Assembly: GCF_003688285.1 (NCBI RefSeq)
Contig: NZ_RCNT01000001.1
Span: 682,001 to 746,000 of the forward strand
DNA length: 64,000 bases
Direction: 5' to 3'
From: Rhodophyticola porphyridii
GTDB taxonomy: Bacteria; Pseudomonadota; Alphaproteobacteria; Rhodobacterales; Rhodobacteraceae
In this document: positions 42,001-51,330 of the stretch, piece after piece
Layout: the number at the start of each line of letters is the position of its first letter
Numbering within the stretch: position 1 is the stretch's first letter
Position numbers and translations under genes: made by a program
The notes under the pieces: generated by a model
The model's input: only the letters and a program-made list of their open reading frames with translations
The model's database searches: none
Told to the model about the DNA's origin: nothing

Positions 42001-44418
42001 CTATCCAGCCGCAGGCAGTCCCGCTTCGGCCATCAGGCGGGCGGCCTCTTCCTCCACCAGGCGCTGCTCTGCGCGACCTTTGACGGCGACCCGGCCCACC
42101 TCCAGAAACAGCGGCGCCGCCAATGGCGTCAGCCTCGGCAGTTGCACGTGGTCTATCCTGTCGCCGATCCGCGTCAGCAGGGCATCGATGCGGCCGTAAT
42201 CGACCATGCCGCGCATCGCCTCCGCCCTCGTGATCTCAAGCATCACATGGGTGGGATCGTATTTGCGAAGCGTATCATAAAGGATGTCTGTCGAAAATGT
42301 CGCCTGCCGCCCGGTCTTGCGCTTGCCTGCAGGCATGTTCCGGTCAATCAGCCCGGCGATGATGGCCGCCCCTTTGAAGGTGCGTTTCATCACCGCGTTT
42401 CCGGACAACCAGGTTTCCATCGTCTCGGTCAGATTTTCCCTCGAAAAGAGCGGTTTGGCATCTTTCAGCGGATCAAGCCCCCAGATCAGCGTCGCATAAT
42501 CGGTTGAGACGAAGCCAAGTGGATTCAGCCCTTCCTCCTCCATGCGTTGGGTGAGCAGAAGCCCAAGGGTCTGCTGCGCGTTCTTGCCGGCAAATCCGTA
42601 AACGCAGACATGTTCGCGGCCGTCATGGGGAAAGCTCTCCACCAGAAGGCGGTCGCGCTCCGGCAGGCGGGACACCTCGCGTTGCAGCGCCAGCCATTCG
42701 GCCGTGTGGGCCGGGAGGTTGGGCCACTTCTCCTGCCGGAACATGGCAAGAATTCTGTCGGACAGCTGGGTCGACGTGGCAAATTTGCTGCCCATGAAAG
42801 TCGCGACCTTCGGTTTGTCGGACGGGCTGCGCGTGACCTCGATGGTCATCTCACGCAATCCTTCATAGCGCACGATCTGGCCACCGATCAGAAATGTGTC
42901 TCCCTTCACCAGCGTGGCCGCAAACTCTTCCTCCACCTCGCCGAGGGGCATGCCGCCACGGGCATGTTTCAGGCGCACCTTCAGCTTGTCGGAGGCCAGG
43001 ATCGTGCCGATGTTCATACGGATCTGGCGCGCGGCGCGCGGGTCGCGCAACTGCCAGTGCCCGTCGGGTCTCAGGATCAGTTTTTGCCAGCGATCATAGG
43101 ACTTCAGCGCGTATCCTCCGGTGGCGCAGAAATCCAGGCACCGATCGAACCTGTCGCGGGAGAGCGTGGCATAGGCCCCCGCCGAGATGACCTCGGCATA
43201 CAGATCATCGGCGCCGAAGGGCCCAGCGGCGGCACGGATCAGGATATGCTGGCACAGCACATCCAGCGGGCCGTCCCCCATCGGCTCGCCGTCCAGATCA
43301 TGATCGCGCGCGGCCTCCAATGCGGCAACGCATTCGACAACCTCGAACCGGTTCGCCGGCACCAGAAGTGCCTTGGACGGCGCGTTGTAGCGATGGTTGG
43401 CCCGGCCGATCCGCTGAACCAGCCGCTTGACGTTTTTCGGCGCGCCCACCTGAATGACGAGATCCACATCGCCCCAGTCAATGCCCAGATCAAGCGAGCC
43501 GGTGCAGACAATCGCGCGCAGCTCGCCCGCGACCATCGCCGCCTCCACCTTCTCGCGTTGTTCGCGGGAGAGGGCGCCGTGATGGATGCCGATGGGCAGC
43601 CGGTCTTCATTGGCGAGCCAGAGATGATGGAAGAAAATCTCCGCCTGCGCGCGGGTATTGTGGAAGATCAGACTGGTCTTGTGTGCCTTCACCTGTTCCA
43701 GAACCGCTGGGATCGCATAGCGGCCTCCGCCGCCGGACCAGGGCGGGCGGTCGCTGGTTTCCAGCATCGAGATATCCGGGTCGGGCCCGGGATCGGCCTC
43801 CAGGATCTGGCAGGGGTCGGGATGGCGGGCGAGAATGCGGGCGATGGCCGGCGGGTCCTCGACCGTGGCGGAAAGACCGACCCGGCGCAATCCGGGCGCA
43901 AGCGTTGACAGGCGCGACAGCGCCAGCATCAACTGGTCGCCGCGTTTGCTTTCGGAAAGGGCGTGAATCTCGTCGACGATCACCCGTTGCAGACCTTTGA
44001 ACATATGGCCCGCATCCTCGTAGGAGGTGAGCAGCGCCAGGCTCTCCGGCGTGGTCAGCAGGATATGCGGGGGATCGGCGCGCTGGCGTTTTCTTTGCGT
44101 CTGGGTGGTATCGCCAGTCCGATCCTCGATACGGATCGGCAGGCCGATCTCCTCCACCGGGGTCCGCAGATTGCGTTTGATGTCGGCAGCCAGAGCCTTC
44201 AGGGGCGAGATATAGAGCGTGTGTAGGCCCTGGTGCCGGCCATCGGCAAGCTCCGCCAGCGTGGGTAAGAAGCCCGCCATGGTCTTGCCGCCCCCGGTGG
44301 GCGCGATCAGCAACTGACAGGGTTCCGCTGAAAGCTCCCACATCCGCTGCTGGTGCGGATGTATCGACCAGCCACGGGCACGGAACCAGTTGTCTATTTC
44401 CGGGGGCAATGCCGTCAT
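42001..44418 (-). CDS. lhr: Ligase-associated Lhr-type DEXH helicase
   Basis: An 805-residue SF2 helicase. IHPHQQRMWELSAEPCQLLI with LLIAPTGGGKTMAGFLPTLA is the Walker A region, LLTTPESLALLTSYEDAG and VIVDEIHALSESKRGDQLML the DExH box, VGLSATVEDP motif III, IVCTGSLDLGIDWGDVDLVI motif V and QRIGRANHRYN motif VI. The C-terminal half is the Lhr-specific region. It is shorter than full E. coli Lhr and matches the core Lhr. PdeM follows 148 bases later on the same strand. Confidence 0.93.
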   Translation of the reverse strand: MTALPPEIDNWFRARGWSIHPHQQRMWELSAEPCQLLIAPTGGGKTMAGFLPTLAELADGRHQGLHTLYISPLKALAADIKRNLRTPVEEIGLPIRIEDRTGDTTQTQRKRQRADPPHILLTTPESLALLTSYEDAGHMFKGLQRVIVDEIHALSESKRGDQLMLALSRLSTLAPGLRRVGLSATVEDPPAIARILARHPDPCQILEADPGPDPDISMLETSDRPPWSGGGGRYAIPAVLEQVKAHKTSLIFHNTRAQAEIFFHHLWLANEDRLPIGIHHGALSREQREKVEAAMVAGELRAIVCTGSLDLGIDWGDVDLVIQVGAPKNVKRLVQRIGRANHRYNAPSKALLVPANRFEVVECVAALEAARDHDLDGEPMGDGPLDVLCQHILIRAAAGPFGADDLYAEVISAGAYATLSRDRFDRCLDFCATGGYALKSYDRWQKLILRPDGHWQLRDPRAARQIRMNIGTILASDKLKVRLKHARGGMPLGEVEEEFAATLVKGDTFLIGGQIVRYEGLREMTIEVTRSPSDKPKVATFMGSKFATSTQLSDRILAMFRQEKWPNLPAHTAEWLALQREVSRLPERDRLLVESFPHDGREHVCVYGFAGKNAQQTLGLLLTQRMEEEGLNPLGFVSTDYATLIWGLDPLKDAKPLFSRENLTETMETWLSGNAVMKRTFKGAAIIAGLIDRNMPAGKRKTGRQATFSTDILYDTLRKYDPTHVMLEITRAEAMRGMVDYGRIDALLTRIGDRIDHVQLPRLTPLAAPLFLEVGRVAVKGRAEQRLVEEEAARLMAEAGLPAAG

Positions 44419-44493
44419 GCGGCAGAGATAATGCCTGCGCGGGCCCGGGTCAGCCCCTTTTCGTGCCGATGCGTTGCGCGGATGAGCCCCGTG

Positions 44494-45816
44494 TCAGTGT
44501 ACGATGGCTTCTTCTTTCACATACATGTTTTCCCACGCGCGATCGATCAGATCGGGCCGCATCTGATAGGGAATACCTTCGAATTCGCAGATCGCGATCA
44601 ACTGGTCGATCAGGAAATTCGCATGGTAGTTGGCGTAGAGGTTGTTGATTTTCGGATAACGGACCTTGAGCATGTGGACGAGGGTTTCCTCATTCAGCGG
44701 CACCTTTTTCTTGCGCGCGACCATGGCAAAGACTTTCAGGAATTCCTCCTGCGTGGGCCCGTCGATCTTGACCTTGAAGAAGATCCGGCGAAGCGCCGCC
44801 TGGTCGAAGAGTTCATTCGGGTGGAAGTTGGTGGAGAAGATCACCAGCGTATCGAAGGGCACCTCGAATTTCTCACCGGATTGCAGCGCCAGAATATCGT
44901 ATCCGGCTTCCATCGGAACAATCCAGCGGTTGATCAGCGCCTGTGGCGGCTCTTCCTGGCGGCCAAGGTCGTCGACGATGAACACGCCGCCGGAGGATTT
45001 GAGTTGCAGGCTGGCCTGATAGGTGCGGCTGACCGCGTTGTAGTTCAGGTCGAGCATGCTGAGCATCAGTTCGCCCCCGGTCATCACGGTGGGCCGCTTG
45101 CACAACAGATAGCGTGTATCGAACCGGGCCGAAGCCTTGCGCAGGCTGCTGCCGCCGGTCACTTCGGGTTCGCTGACCGGCGTGTGCACGATAGGATCGA
45201 ACAGGGTAATGACCTGACCCGCATAGCTCAGCGCGCGTGGAATGTAGATGGTATCGCCCATCGCCGCGCGGATGCCTTCGGCGATGGAGGATTTGCCGTT
45301 GCCCGGCGGGCCGTAAAGCAGGACGGAACGCCCGGATCCCACTGCCGGCCCAAGCTGATCGATCAGGCCCTTTGGCAGGATCAGATGCCCCATGGAGGTT
45401 TCCAGCATCTCGCGTGTCAGGTGAATGTCACGGATGGACTGCCGCTTCGTCTGGATCTTGTAGGCCTCGAGCGGAACCGGCATCGCGCCGTAGTACTCCG
45501 ACTGGCTGAGCGCATCCAGTGCGCGGGCCTTGCCGTTATCGGTGAGCTGGAAGCCCATTTCCGAGCCGGAGGTGGCATGCAGTGTTCCGGTTGCCTGCAG
45601 CAGGCTCATGTCGCGGGCCATGTCGATCAGGGCCTGGGTCAGGGTCAGCGGCAGGCAGATCGCCTCGGAGATCTCGGTCGCGGTTTCGACGTTCTTGCGG
45701 AAAATGGTTTTCAGCAGGATGTCCCGCATCATCACCATCGGCAGGCCGGTATCGCCCAGCTTGCGCAAGGCGGGCGGGGCAATACTGTCTGTCGCATTGG
45801 GAGTTTGAACGTTCAT
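44494..45816 (-). CDS. AAA ATPase associated with the tad locus
   Basis: A 440-residue ATPase. An N-terminal winged-helix-like part (ILLKTIFRKNVETATEISEA, LTQALIDMARDMSLLQATG) precedes an AAA module with Walker A LLYGPPGNGKSSIAEGI near residue 170 and Walker B GGVFIVDDLGRQEEPPQALI. A sensor-like FDTLVIFSTNFHPNELFDQA follows. The family occurs beside tad genes in many alphaproteobacteria, but its role is unknown to me. The inner Met is used; 15 extra upstream residues are weak. Confidence 0.75.
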   Translation of the reverse strand: MNVQTPNATDSIAPPALRKLGDTGLPMVMMRDILLKTIFRKNVETATEISEAICLPLTLTQALIDMARDMSLLQATGTLHATSGSEMGFQLTDNGKARALDALSQSEYYGAMPVPLEAYKIQTKRQSIRDIHLTREMLETSMGHLILPKGLIDQLGPAVGSGRSVLLYGPPGNGKSSIAEGIRAAMGDTIYIPRALSYAGQVITLFDPIVHTPVSEPEVTGGSSLRKASARFDTRYLLCKRPTVMTGGELMLSMLDLNYNAVSRTYQASLQLKSSGGVFIVDDLGRQEEPPQALINRWIVPMEAGYDILALQSGEKFEVPFDTLVIFSTNFHPNELFDQAALRRIFFKVKIDGPTQEEFLKVFAMVARKKKVPLNEETLVHMLKVRYPKINNLYANYHANFLIDQLIAICEFEGIPYQMRPDLIDRAWENMYVKEEAIVH

Positions 45817-45903
45817 TGCAGGCCCTCTGACTGGTGCGATTCTGCCGGATGAATGCGGCACAAACTAGGCGGGTCGCCTTGAAAAACGGTCAATTCGAGC
45901 GGC

Positions 45904-46401
45904 TCAGGCCCAGAGCCCGAGACCGAGGATCAGATAGATCGACAGGGCGCCGGCCAGCGCCACGCCCATGGGAAAGAGCTTGCCCCGTTCCCACGATACC
46001 CAGTCCGGAGTGGCGCGGCGGACCGCCGGAACCCGGGCGGCCCCGCGATGTGTCACCCAGGAGGCGATCAGCACGACCGAGAAGAGCAGCAGGAAGAACA
46101 GAGCGTCCCCCGGCACGATGAACGGGGCCATGGCGGCGGCGAATTTGGCATCGCCCGCGCCGACCATTCCGATCGACGCAATGACGAAGCCGATGACCAA
46201 TACCGCCAGAAGCTGCGCCAGACGCCAAAGATAGGCCTCAAAGGGCAACACGATCAGCCCGATCGCCAGAAATCCGCCCGCCAGCGCCAGAACGGCGATG
46301 TTGGGGATCCGCATCTCCCGCAGGTCGGACCAGGCCACCCAAAGACAGATAGGCAGCACGAATGGCAGGAACCAGGCGGCTTCGGCAAATGTCAGTTCCA
46401 T
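45904..46401 (-). CDS. cpaA: Prepilin peptidase CpaA/TadV
   Basis: A 165-residue membrane aspartyl peptidase that removes the leader from Flp prepilins. The two catalytic aspartates are Asp26 in WSDLREMRIPN and Asp84 in VGAGDAKFAAAM, the latter within the GxGD motif. It lacks the N-terminal methylase domain, as in TadV. Six hydrophobic segments are visible. Its ATG shares one base with the tadD stop. Confidence 0.93.
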   Translation of the reverse strand: MELTFAEAAWFLPFVLPICLWVAWSDLREMRIPNIAVLALAGGFLAIGLIVLPFEAYLWRLAQLLAVLVIGFVIASIGMVGAGDAKFAAAMAPFIVPGDALFFLLLFSVVLIASWVTHRGAARVPAVRRATPDWVSWERGKLFPMGVALAGALSIYLILGLGLWA

Positions 46402-47258
46402 CAGCCGCGAACCTCGGTATCGAGGGCGCGCAACGCCCGGACCGCGGCATCGAAATGCTGTGGATGGGCGTCGATCGCCTCGGCCAGCAGGCCGCGGCCC
46501 ACATCGACCTCCCCCTGACGGATCGCGGCCAGCGCGGCGGTGTGCAGCAATTGCGCCCGCTCGATCTGGGTCATCTGGACCAGCGGAAGCCCGTACTGAC
46601 CGCGCGCCGCGCGGGCCAGAACGAGGTTGTTCTTGGCGGTGAACAGGCTCGGATCGTAGGTGATGGCCTCGGTGAACAGCCGTTCGGCGGCTTCGCTGTC
46701 GCCGCGTGTCAGCTTCGAAAAGCCCCAGTTGTTCAGAACGCCCGCCGGCCGCGTCGTCAGGCCAACGGCCGTTTCATAGAAGCTGTCGGCGTTTTCCCAT
46801 TCCTGATTGCTGTCGGCGATCATCGCTTCCAGACGGTAGCGCTCGAAAGTCTCGAAGGTGGGGGGCACCTGATCGAGCTGCGCTTCGGCTTCTTCCCAAT
46901 CGCCGTTGCGGATCAGCGCGTCGGCGAAATCCACGCGGTCCTGATCCGTGGCCTCGCCGGTGTCTATAACGGCGCGCCAGACAACCGCCGCCTCGGTGGC
47001 GCGCCCGGCGCGGATCAGGCTTTGGCCCAGCCCCCGTCGCAGGTCGACGCGTTCGGGCTCCGCGGCGGAGGCGCGCCGGAAATAGGCGACCGCCTCTTCG
47101 GGGTCAGCCACGGTCAGCATGATATCGTTGAGATTTGTCTCGTCGATGACATTCATGGAATCCATCGCGCGATCGACATCCGCACGGTCGGAGTTTCCGC
47201 ATGCGGCAAGTCCGACGGACAAGCCGACAACCAGAGTGATCCGGGTGGTCAGGCGCAT
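46401..47258 (-). CDS. tadD: TadD-like TPR lipoprotein
   Basis: A 285-residue lipoprotein with lipobox GLSVGLAAC and a chain of TPR units: VADPEEAVAYFRRASAAEPE, GLGQSLIRAGRATEAAVVWR, VLNNWGFSKLTRGDSEAAER and AALAAIRQGEVDVGRGLLAE. TadD is a pilotin-like outer-membrane lipoprotein needed for secretin assembly or stability. It is one of two TPR lipoproteins in this locus. Confidence 0.88.
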   Translation of the reverse strand: MRLTTRITLVVGLSVGLAACGNSDRADVDRAMDSMNVIDETNLNDIMLTVADPEEAVAYFRRASAAEPERVDLRRGLGQSLIRAGRATEAAVVWRAVIDTGEATDQDRVDFADALIRNGDWEEAEAQLDQVPPTFETFERYRLEAMIADSNQEWENADSFYETAVGLTTRPAGVLNNWGFSKLTRGDSEAAERLFTEAITYDPSLFTAKNNLVLARAARGQYGLPLVQMTQIERAQLLHTAALAAIRQGEVDVGRGLLAEAIDAHPQHFDAAVRALRALDTEVRG

Positions 47259-47288
47259 TAGCGACCTCTTACTGCTCGATCGCTATGT

Positions 47289-47861
47289 TCACGGAGTCTC
47301 GTAGAGGACATAAAGGCCTCCGCCGCGACGCTCCAGGTCATAGCGGTTTTCATTATCTTCGGGAATATACCCGGTATTCTCCATTCTTGCGATAGCCAGC
47401 CGCAAGTTTTCACGAATGGAGTCCGTTTGGCCACTATCCAGCGCGAAGGCGTGCTGAAAGACCTGCCGCGCCTCGCCGTATTCGCCCTGTTCCATCAGAA
47501 CGACCCCGAGATTGTTCCAGGCCGGAGGGAAATCGGGGTCTTCCTCGATCGCCGCGCGCAGCAGGGTTTCGGCCTGTCCAAGCCGCCCGAGTTGCAGGTT
47601 GGCCGAGCCCATGGCCGACAGATGCGCGGGCGTTGTGCCATCGCTGGCGGCCGAGCGGGTATAGGCCCGCAGCGCCAGCTCGTATTCGCCGGCATCCATC
47701 AGCCGGTGGCCGACGATCAGTCCGTCGACTGCATTTCGCAAAACAGGCGTACCTGAGGGGGCAGGCAGGCCCTGCCGCTCGTCACCCAAAGGTCCGGCCG
47801 CCTGATTGCCGCAGGCGGCCAGCGCGATAAGCGTGGTGATGATGATGAGCCCCCGCATCAT
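47289..47861 (-). CDS. Second TadD-like TPR lipoprotein
   Basis: A 190-residue lipoprotein: MMRGLIIITTLIALAACGNQ gives the lipobox LAAC, then TPR motifs NAVDGLIVGHRLMDAGEYEL, AHLSAMGSANLQLGRLGQAE and NNLGVVLMEQGEYGEARQVF. The ending NRYDLERRGGGLYVLYETP is unusual. An AAGGAG site 8 bases upstream sets the start. It lies between tadC and the longer TadD-like gene; both probably serve the same pilus machine. Confidence 0.85.
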   Translation of the reverse strand: MMRGLIIITTLIALAACGNQAAGPLGDERQGLPAPSGTPVLRNAVDGLIVGHRLMDAGEYELALRAYTRSAASDGTTPAHLSAMGSANLQLGRLGQAETLLRAAIEEDPDFPPAWNNLGVVLMEQGEYGEARQVFQHAFALDSGQTDSIRENLRLAIARMENTGYIPEDNENRYDLERRGGGLYVLYETP

Positions 47862-47876
47862 AATCGTTCTCCTTGG

Positions 47877-48866
47877 TTAGAACCCGCTGCCAGCCCCTCC
47901 GAGGTTCTGTGCAATCCCGTAAACCGACGGGCCGATCAGAATGATCAACAATGGCGGGACACAGAACATCATCGTGCCGAGTGTCAGTTTCGTGGGCAGC
48001 TTATTGGCTTTTTCCTCGGCGCGCAGCACACGCTTGTCGCGCATCTCGCTGGCATAGACCCGAAGCGCGTCGGCAACAGAGGTGCCGAATGTCGCCGACT
48101 GGATCAACACCGTGACAAAGCTGTTCACGTCCTGAATATCGACGCGTTCGCCCATGTCACGTAAAACCTTGGTCTTGTCCTTGCCGGCCTTCATTTCATA
48201 GGCGACCATCTCGAACTCCTCGCACAGGGCGGGGTAGGCGGCGCGCATTTCCTTGGCGACGCGAATGATCGCCTGATCCAGCGACTGGCCGGCTTCAACG
48301 CAGACCAGCATCAGGTCCAGCGCGTCGGGGAAACCCTGCGTGATTTCCTCGGCCCGTTTCTGGACCCGCTTGGTCACCCAGTACTTCGGGAGGAAGTACC
48401 CGATACCGCCCGGCACGATCACCGACAGGATCGACGCCTGCGCGCTGAGACCGGGGGCGATCAGGACATAGATCGACCCAATCGCGAGCAGGCCAAGGCC
48501 AAGTGCGAACTGCGCGAAATGAAAGGTCTGGACCGCCCCTTTCGAGCGATATCCTGCACGGATCAGCGTCAGGCGGACCTGGCTGAGTTCGTCCACGTTC
48601 TGCGGTTCGAGGAATTGCGCAAACCGGTCAAGTCTCTGGTCCTTGCCGCCGACGCGCAACGCGCGGCCGGTGGTTTTTTCCTTTTCGGTTTTCGTCTGGT
48701 TCCGCAGCTTGTCCAGCGGGTCCTGCTTTCGAAACAGAAACGCGGGCAATGCGACGATGACCAGCAGGAACCCGAGGCCGCCGACCAGGATCAGGGGACC
48801 CAGATCGCCGAACATGCCGGTCATGACCTCATTGATGCTGGCCAGAAGGTTTTGGATGAAGTCCAT
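47877..48866 (-). CDS. tadC: Inner-membrane platform protein TadC
   Basis: A 329-residue T2SF-type protein. MDFIQNLLASINEVMTGMFG opens it, the core contains GFPDALDLMLVCVEAGQSLD and AYPALCEEFEMVAYEMKAGK, and SFVTVLIQSATFGTSVADAL, which is diagnostic for TadC/GspF-like proteins. The C-terminal hydrophobic segment is TLGTMMFCVPPLLIILIGPS. It pairs with TadB to form the platform on which CpaF works. Confidence 0.93.
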   Translation of the reverse strand: MDFIQNLLASINEVMTGMFGDLGPLILVGGLGFLLVIVALPAFLFRKQDPLDKLRNQTKTEKEKTTGRALRVGGKDQRLDRFAQFLEPQNVDELSQVRLTLIRAGYRSKGAVQTFHFAQFALGLGLLAIGSIYVLIAPGLSAQASILSVIVPGGIGYFLPKYWVTKRVQKRAEEITQGFPDALDLMLVCVEAGQSLDQAIIRVAKEMRAAYPALCEEFEMVAYEMKAGKDKTKVLRDMGERVDIQDVNSFVTVLIQSATFGTSVADALRVYASEMRDKRVLRAEEKANKLPTKLTLGTMMFCVPPLLIILIGPSVYGIAQNLGGAGSGF

Positions 48867-48880
48867 GTGCTTACCCGTCC

Positions 48881-49849
48881 TCAGACCTTGATGTTGACCA
48901 TGATACGCATGAAAACCATGTTGACGAACAACATGACGCCCACCACCGCGGCGGCGGGAATGAAGACGGGGCTTTCCATCACTTCACTGTAGTAATCGGG
49001 CTGCATGACGTTGATGCCGATCAGGCACAGGATCGGAAAGAAGGACAGGAAGCTGCCGGACCATTTCGCCTCGGCGGTGATGGCTCTCACCCGGCGGAAA
49101 AGCTTGAAACGCGCCCGGATCACATTGGCCAGCCCCTCAAGGATTTCGGCCAGATTGCCGCCCGAGGTTTGCTGGATGCCCACAGCCACCGCCATGAACC
49201 TCAGATCCTGCAAATCAAGGCGATCGGCCATGCTCTGAATGCTTTCGGCGATGTCGCGCCCATAGGCGGCTTCGTCGGCAATGACACCCAGCTCCGAGCC
49301 GAGCGGGTCGGCGACCTCCTTGGCGACCGTGTTGATGGCCGACACGAACGGGTGGCCCACGCGCAGCGCGCGCACCATCAACTCCACCGCGTCGGGCAGT
49401 TGCTCCTCGATCATGCCGATACGCTTCTTGGCCTTGGAATTGACCCAGTAAAACACGCCGCCCACGCCCATCGCGACCGAGATTAGCAGCCGGATCGGCA
49501 GGGAGGCCCCGGTCAGAAGCGTGAGCACGAGAAAGGCCGTCACCGTCAGTACGCCCATGACGATGATCAATTGCTGCGGCGTGAAGGCGATATTGGCCTT
49601 CTGGGCCTTGTCCGCGATCAGCGAATAAAGCGGGATGGTCCGCGATTTCATGTGCTGGTCCATCTCCTTGCGGAGCTTTGCCAGAACATCCTCGCGGGAG
49701 GATCCCTTCTCAAGCATGGTCAGGCGCCGGTTGACCCGCGCATTCATCGACACGGACTTGCCGAAGACCATCAGGTAAATGCCGTTTACGAGCATCACGA
49801 TGCCGACAAAAATGCCAATGTAAATAAGAGGTTCGATGCTGAGTTGCAT
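48881..49849 (-). CDS. tadB: Inner-membrane platform protein TadB
   Basis: A 322-residue T2SF-type membrane protein: LIYIGIFVGIVMLVNGIYLM at the start, QLPDAVELMVRALRVGHPFV and RDIAESIQSMADRLDLQDLR in the core, and MAVAVGIQQTSGGNLAEILE, the T2SF signature. Its last hydrophobic helix (VFIPAAAVVGVMLFVNMVFM) is followed by a short tail. It lies 14 bases upstream of tadC and 5 bases after cpaF. Confidence 0.93.
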   Translation of the reverse strand: MQLSIEPLIYIGIFVGIVMLVNGIYLMVFGKSVSMNARVNRRLTMLEKGSSREDVLAKLRKEMDQHMKSRTIPLYSLIADKAQKANIAFTPQQLIIVMGVLTVTAFLVLTLLTGASLPIRLLISVAMGVGGVFYWVNSKAKKRIGMIEEQLPDAVELMVRALRVGHPFVSAINTVAKEVADPLGSELGVIADEAAYGRDIAESIQSMADRLDLQDLRFMAVAVGIQQTSGGNLAEILEGLANVIRARFKLFRRVRAITAEAKWSGSFLSFFPILCLIGINVMQPDYYSEVMESPVFIPAAAVVGVMLFVNMVFMRIMVNIKV

Positions 49850-49854
49850 ATCCG

Positions 49855-51318
49855 TTACTCCGCCGCCACGGGGTCGTAAATCGACATTGGCAGGTCATAC
49901 CCCCATTGCTTGAAGCGCTCGGAGTAATGCGAACGCACGCCGCAGGCGGTGAACCGCCCGATGATCTTTCCGTCGGGTTTCAGGCCAAGGCGCTGATAGC
50001 GGAAGACTTCCTGCATCGAGATCACCTCCCCCTCCATGCCCGTCACCTCGGTGATCGAGACCATCCGGCGGGAGCCGTCCTGAAGGCGCGAGGCCTGCAC
50101 GATGAGATTGACCGCCGAGGAGATCTGCGCGCGAACCGCCTTGATCGGCATCTCGATGCCCGACATGGCGATCATGTTTTCCAGACGCGAGCAGGCATCG
50201 CGGGCGGAGTTGGCGTGGATCGTGGTCATCGAGCCGTCATGGCCGGTGTTCATCGCCTGCAGCATGTCGATCACCTCGTCGCCGCGGGTTTCCCCGACAA
50301 TGATCCGGTCCGGCCGCATCCGCAGCGCGTTCCTCAGGCAATCCCGCTGCGTGACCGCGCCCTTGCCCTCGACATTGGGGGGGCGGCTTTCCATCCGGCC
50401 CACATGGACCTGCTGCAGCTGCAGTTCCGCGGTATCCTCGATTGTGAGGATCCGTTCGGAATTGTCGATGAAGCTTGAAAGCGCGTTGAGCGTGGTTGTC
50501 TTGCCCGAGCCGGTCCCGCCGGAGACGATCACGTTCAGCCGGGTGGCAACGGCGGCTTGCAGATAGGCGGCCATCTCCTCGGAGAAGGCGCCGAACTTCA
50601 CCAGGTCGTCGATCCCGAGCTTTTCCTTCTTGAACTTACGGATGGAAACCAGCGAGCCGTCGACGGCCACGGGTGGGACCATCGCATTGAAACGCGAGCC
50701 ATCCTTGAGGCGTGCGTCCACATGCGGGTTGGATTCGTCGACCCGGCGGCCAACGGCCGACACGATCTTGTCGATGATCCTGAGAAGGTGGCGCTCGTCC
50801 TTGAAGCGCACATCGGTCAGGGTCAGGCGGCCATCGCGTTCTACGAACACCCGGTTCGGGCCATTGACCAGAATATCGTTGACCGTGTCGTCCTTCAGAA
50901 GCGGTTCCAGCGGGCCAAGACCGGTCACCTCGTCGAAAAGTTCCGTTTGCAGCGTCTGACGGTCTTCGCGGTTCAGAACCACGCCCATCTCGCTCAGCTC
51001 TTCGGTGGTGATCGCCATGATCTCCGCCTTCAGCTCGGTATCCTTGGCGCTTTCCAGTGCGGACAGGTTCAGGTTTTCGAGCAGCCGGTGGTGCATCTCG
51101 GTCTTGATCTCGTCGAGACGGAGCCGGCGTTTCTTCTCCTTGTCGAGATTTGCAACTTCCGCCGCCGGCCGGGCGGCCGCGCCATCCGACATCTGCTTGC
51201 GGTGGACCTTGGGCGCCTCGGTCGCGGCTGCACCGGTCTCGGGCGCATCGGGTTCGGGCACGACGGAAACGGGCGGTACGGCGTTTGTGGCCGAGGGTTT
51301 CTTGTACTTCGAGAACAT
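49855..51318 (-). CDS. cpaF: Pilus assembly ATPase CpaF/TadA
   Basis: A 487-residue secretion ATPase. [20 protein letters not shown] is in the N-terminal domain; [20 protein letters not shown] carries Walker [21 protein letters not shown] is the Asp box, and [20 protein letters not shown] with [20 protein letters not shown] follow. It powers Flp pilus extension and retraction. The N-terminal 90 residues are a variable low-complexity extension rich in Pro, Ala and Glu. Confidence 0.96.
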   Translation of the reverse strand: MFSKYKKPSATNAVPPVSVVPEPDAPETGAAATEAPKVHRKQMSDGAAARPAAEVANLDKEKKRRLRLDEIKTEMHHRLLENLNLSALESAKDTELKAEIMAITTEELSEMGVVLNREDRQTLQTELFDEVTGLGPLEPLLKDDTVNDILVNGPNRVFVERDGRLTLTDVRFKDERHLLRIIDKIVSAVGRRVDESNPHVDARLKDGSRFNAMVPPVAVDGSLVSIRKFKKEKLGIDDLVKFGAFSEEMAAYLQAAVATRLNVIVSGGTGSGKTTTLNALSSFIDNSERILTIEDTAELQLQQVHVGRMESRPPNVEGKGAVTQRDCLRNALRMRPDRIIVGETRGDEVIDMLQAMNTGHDGSMTTIHANSARDACSRLENMIAMSGIEMPIKAVRAQISSAVNLIVQASRLQDGSRRMVSITEVTGMEGEVISMQEVFRYQRLGLKPDGKIIGRFTACGVRSHYSERFKQWGYDLPMSIYDPVAAE

Positions 51319-51330
51319 GGCGATCTTTCC

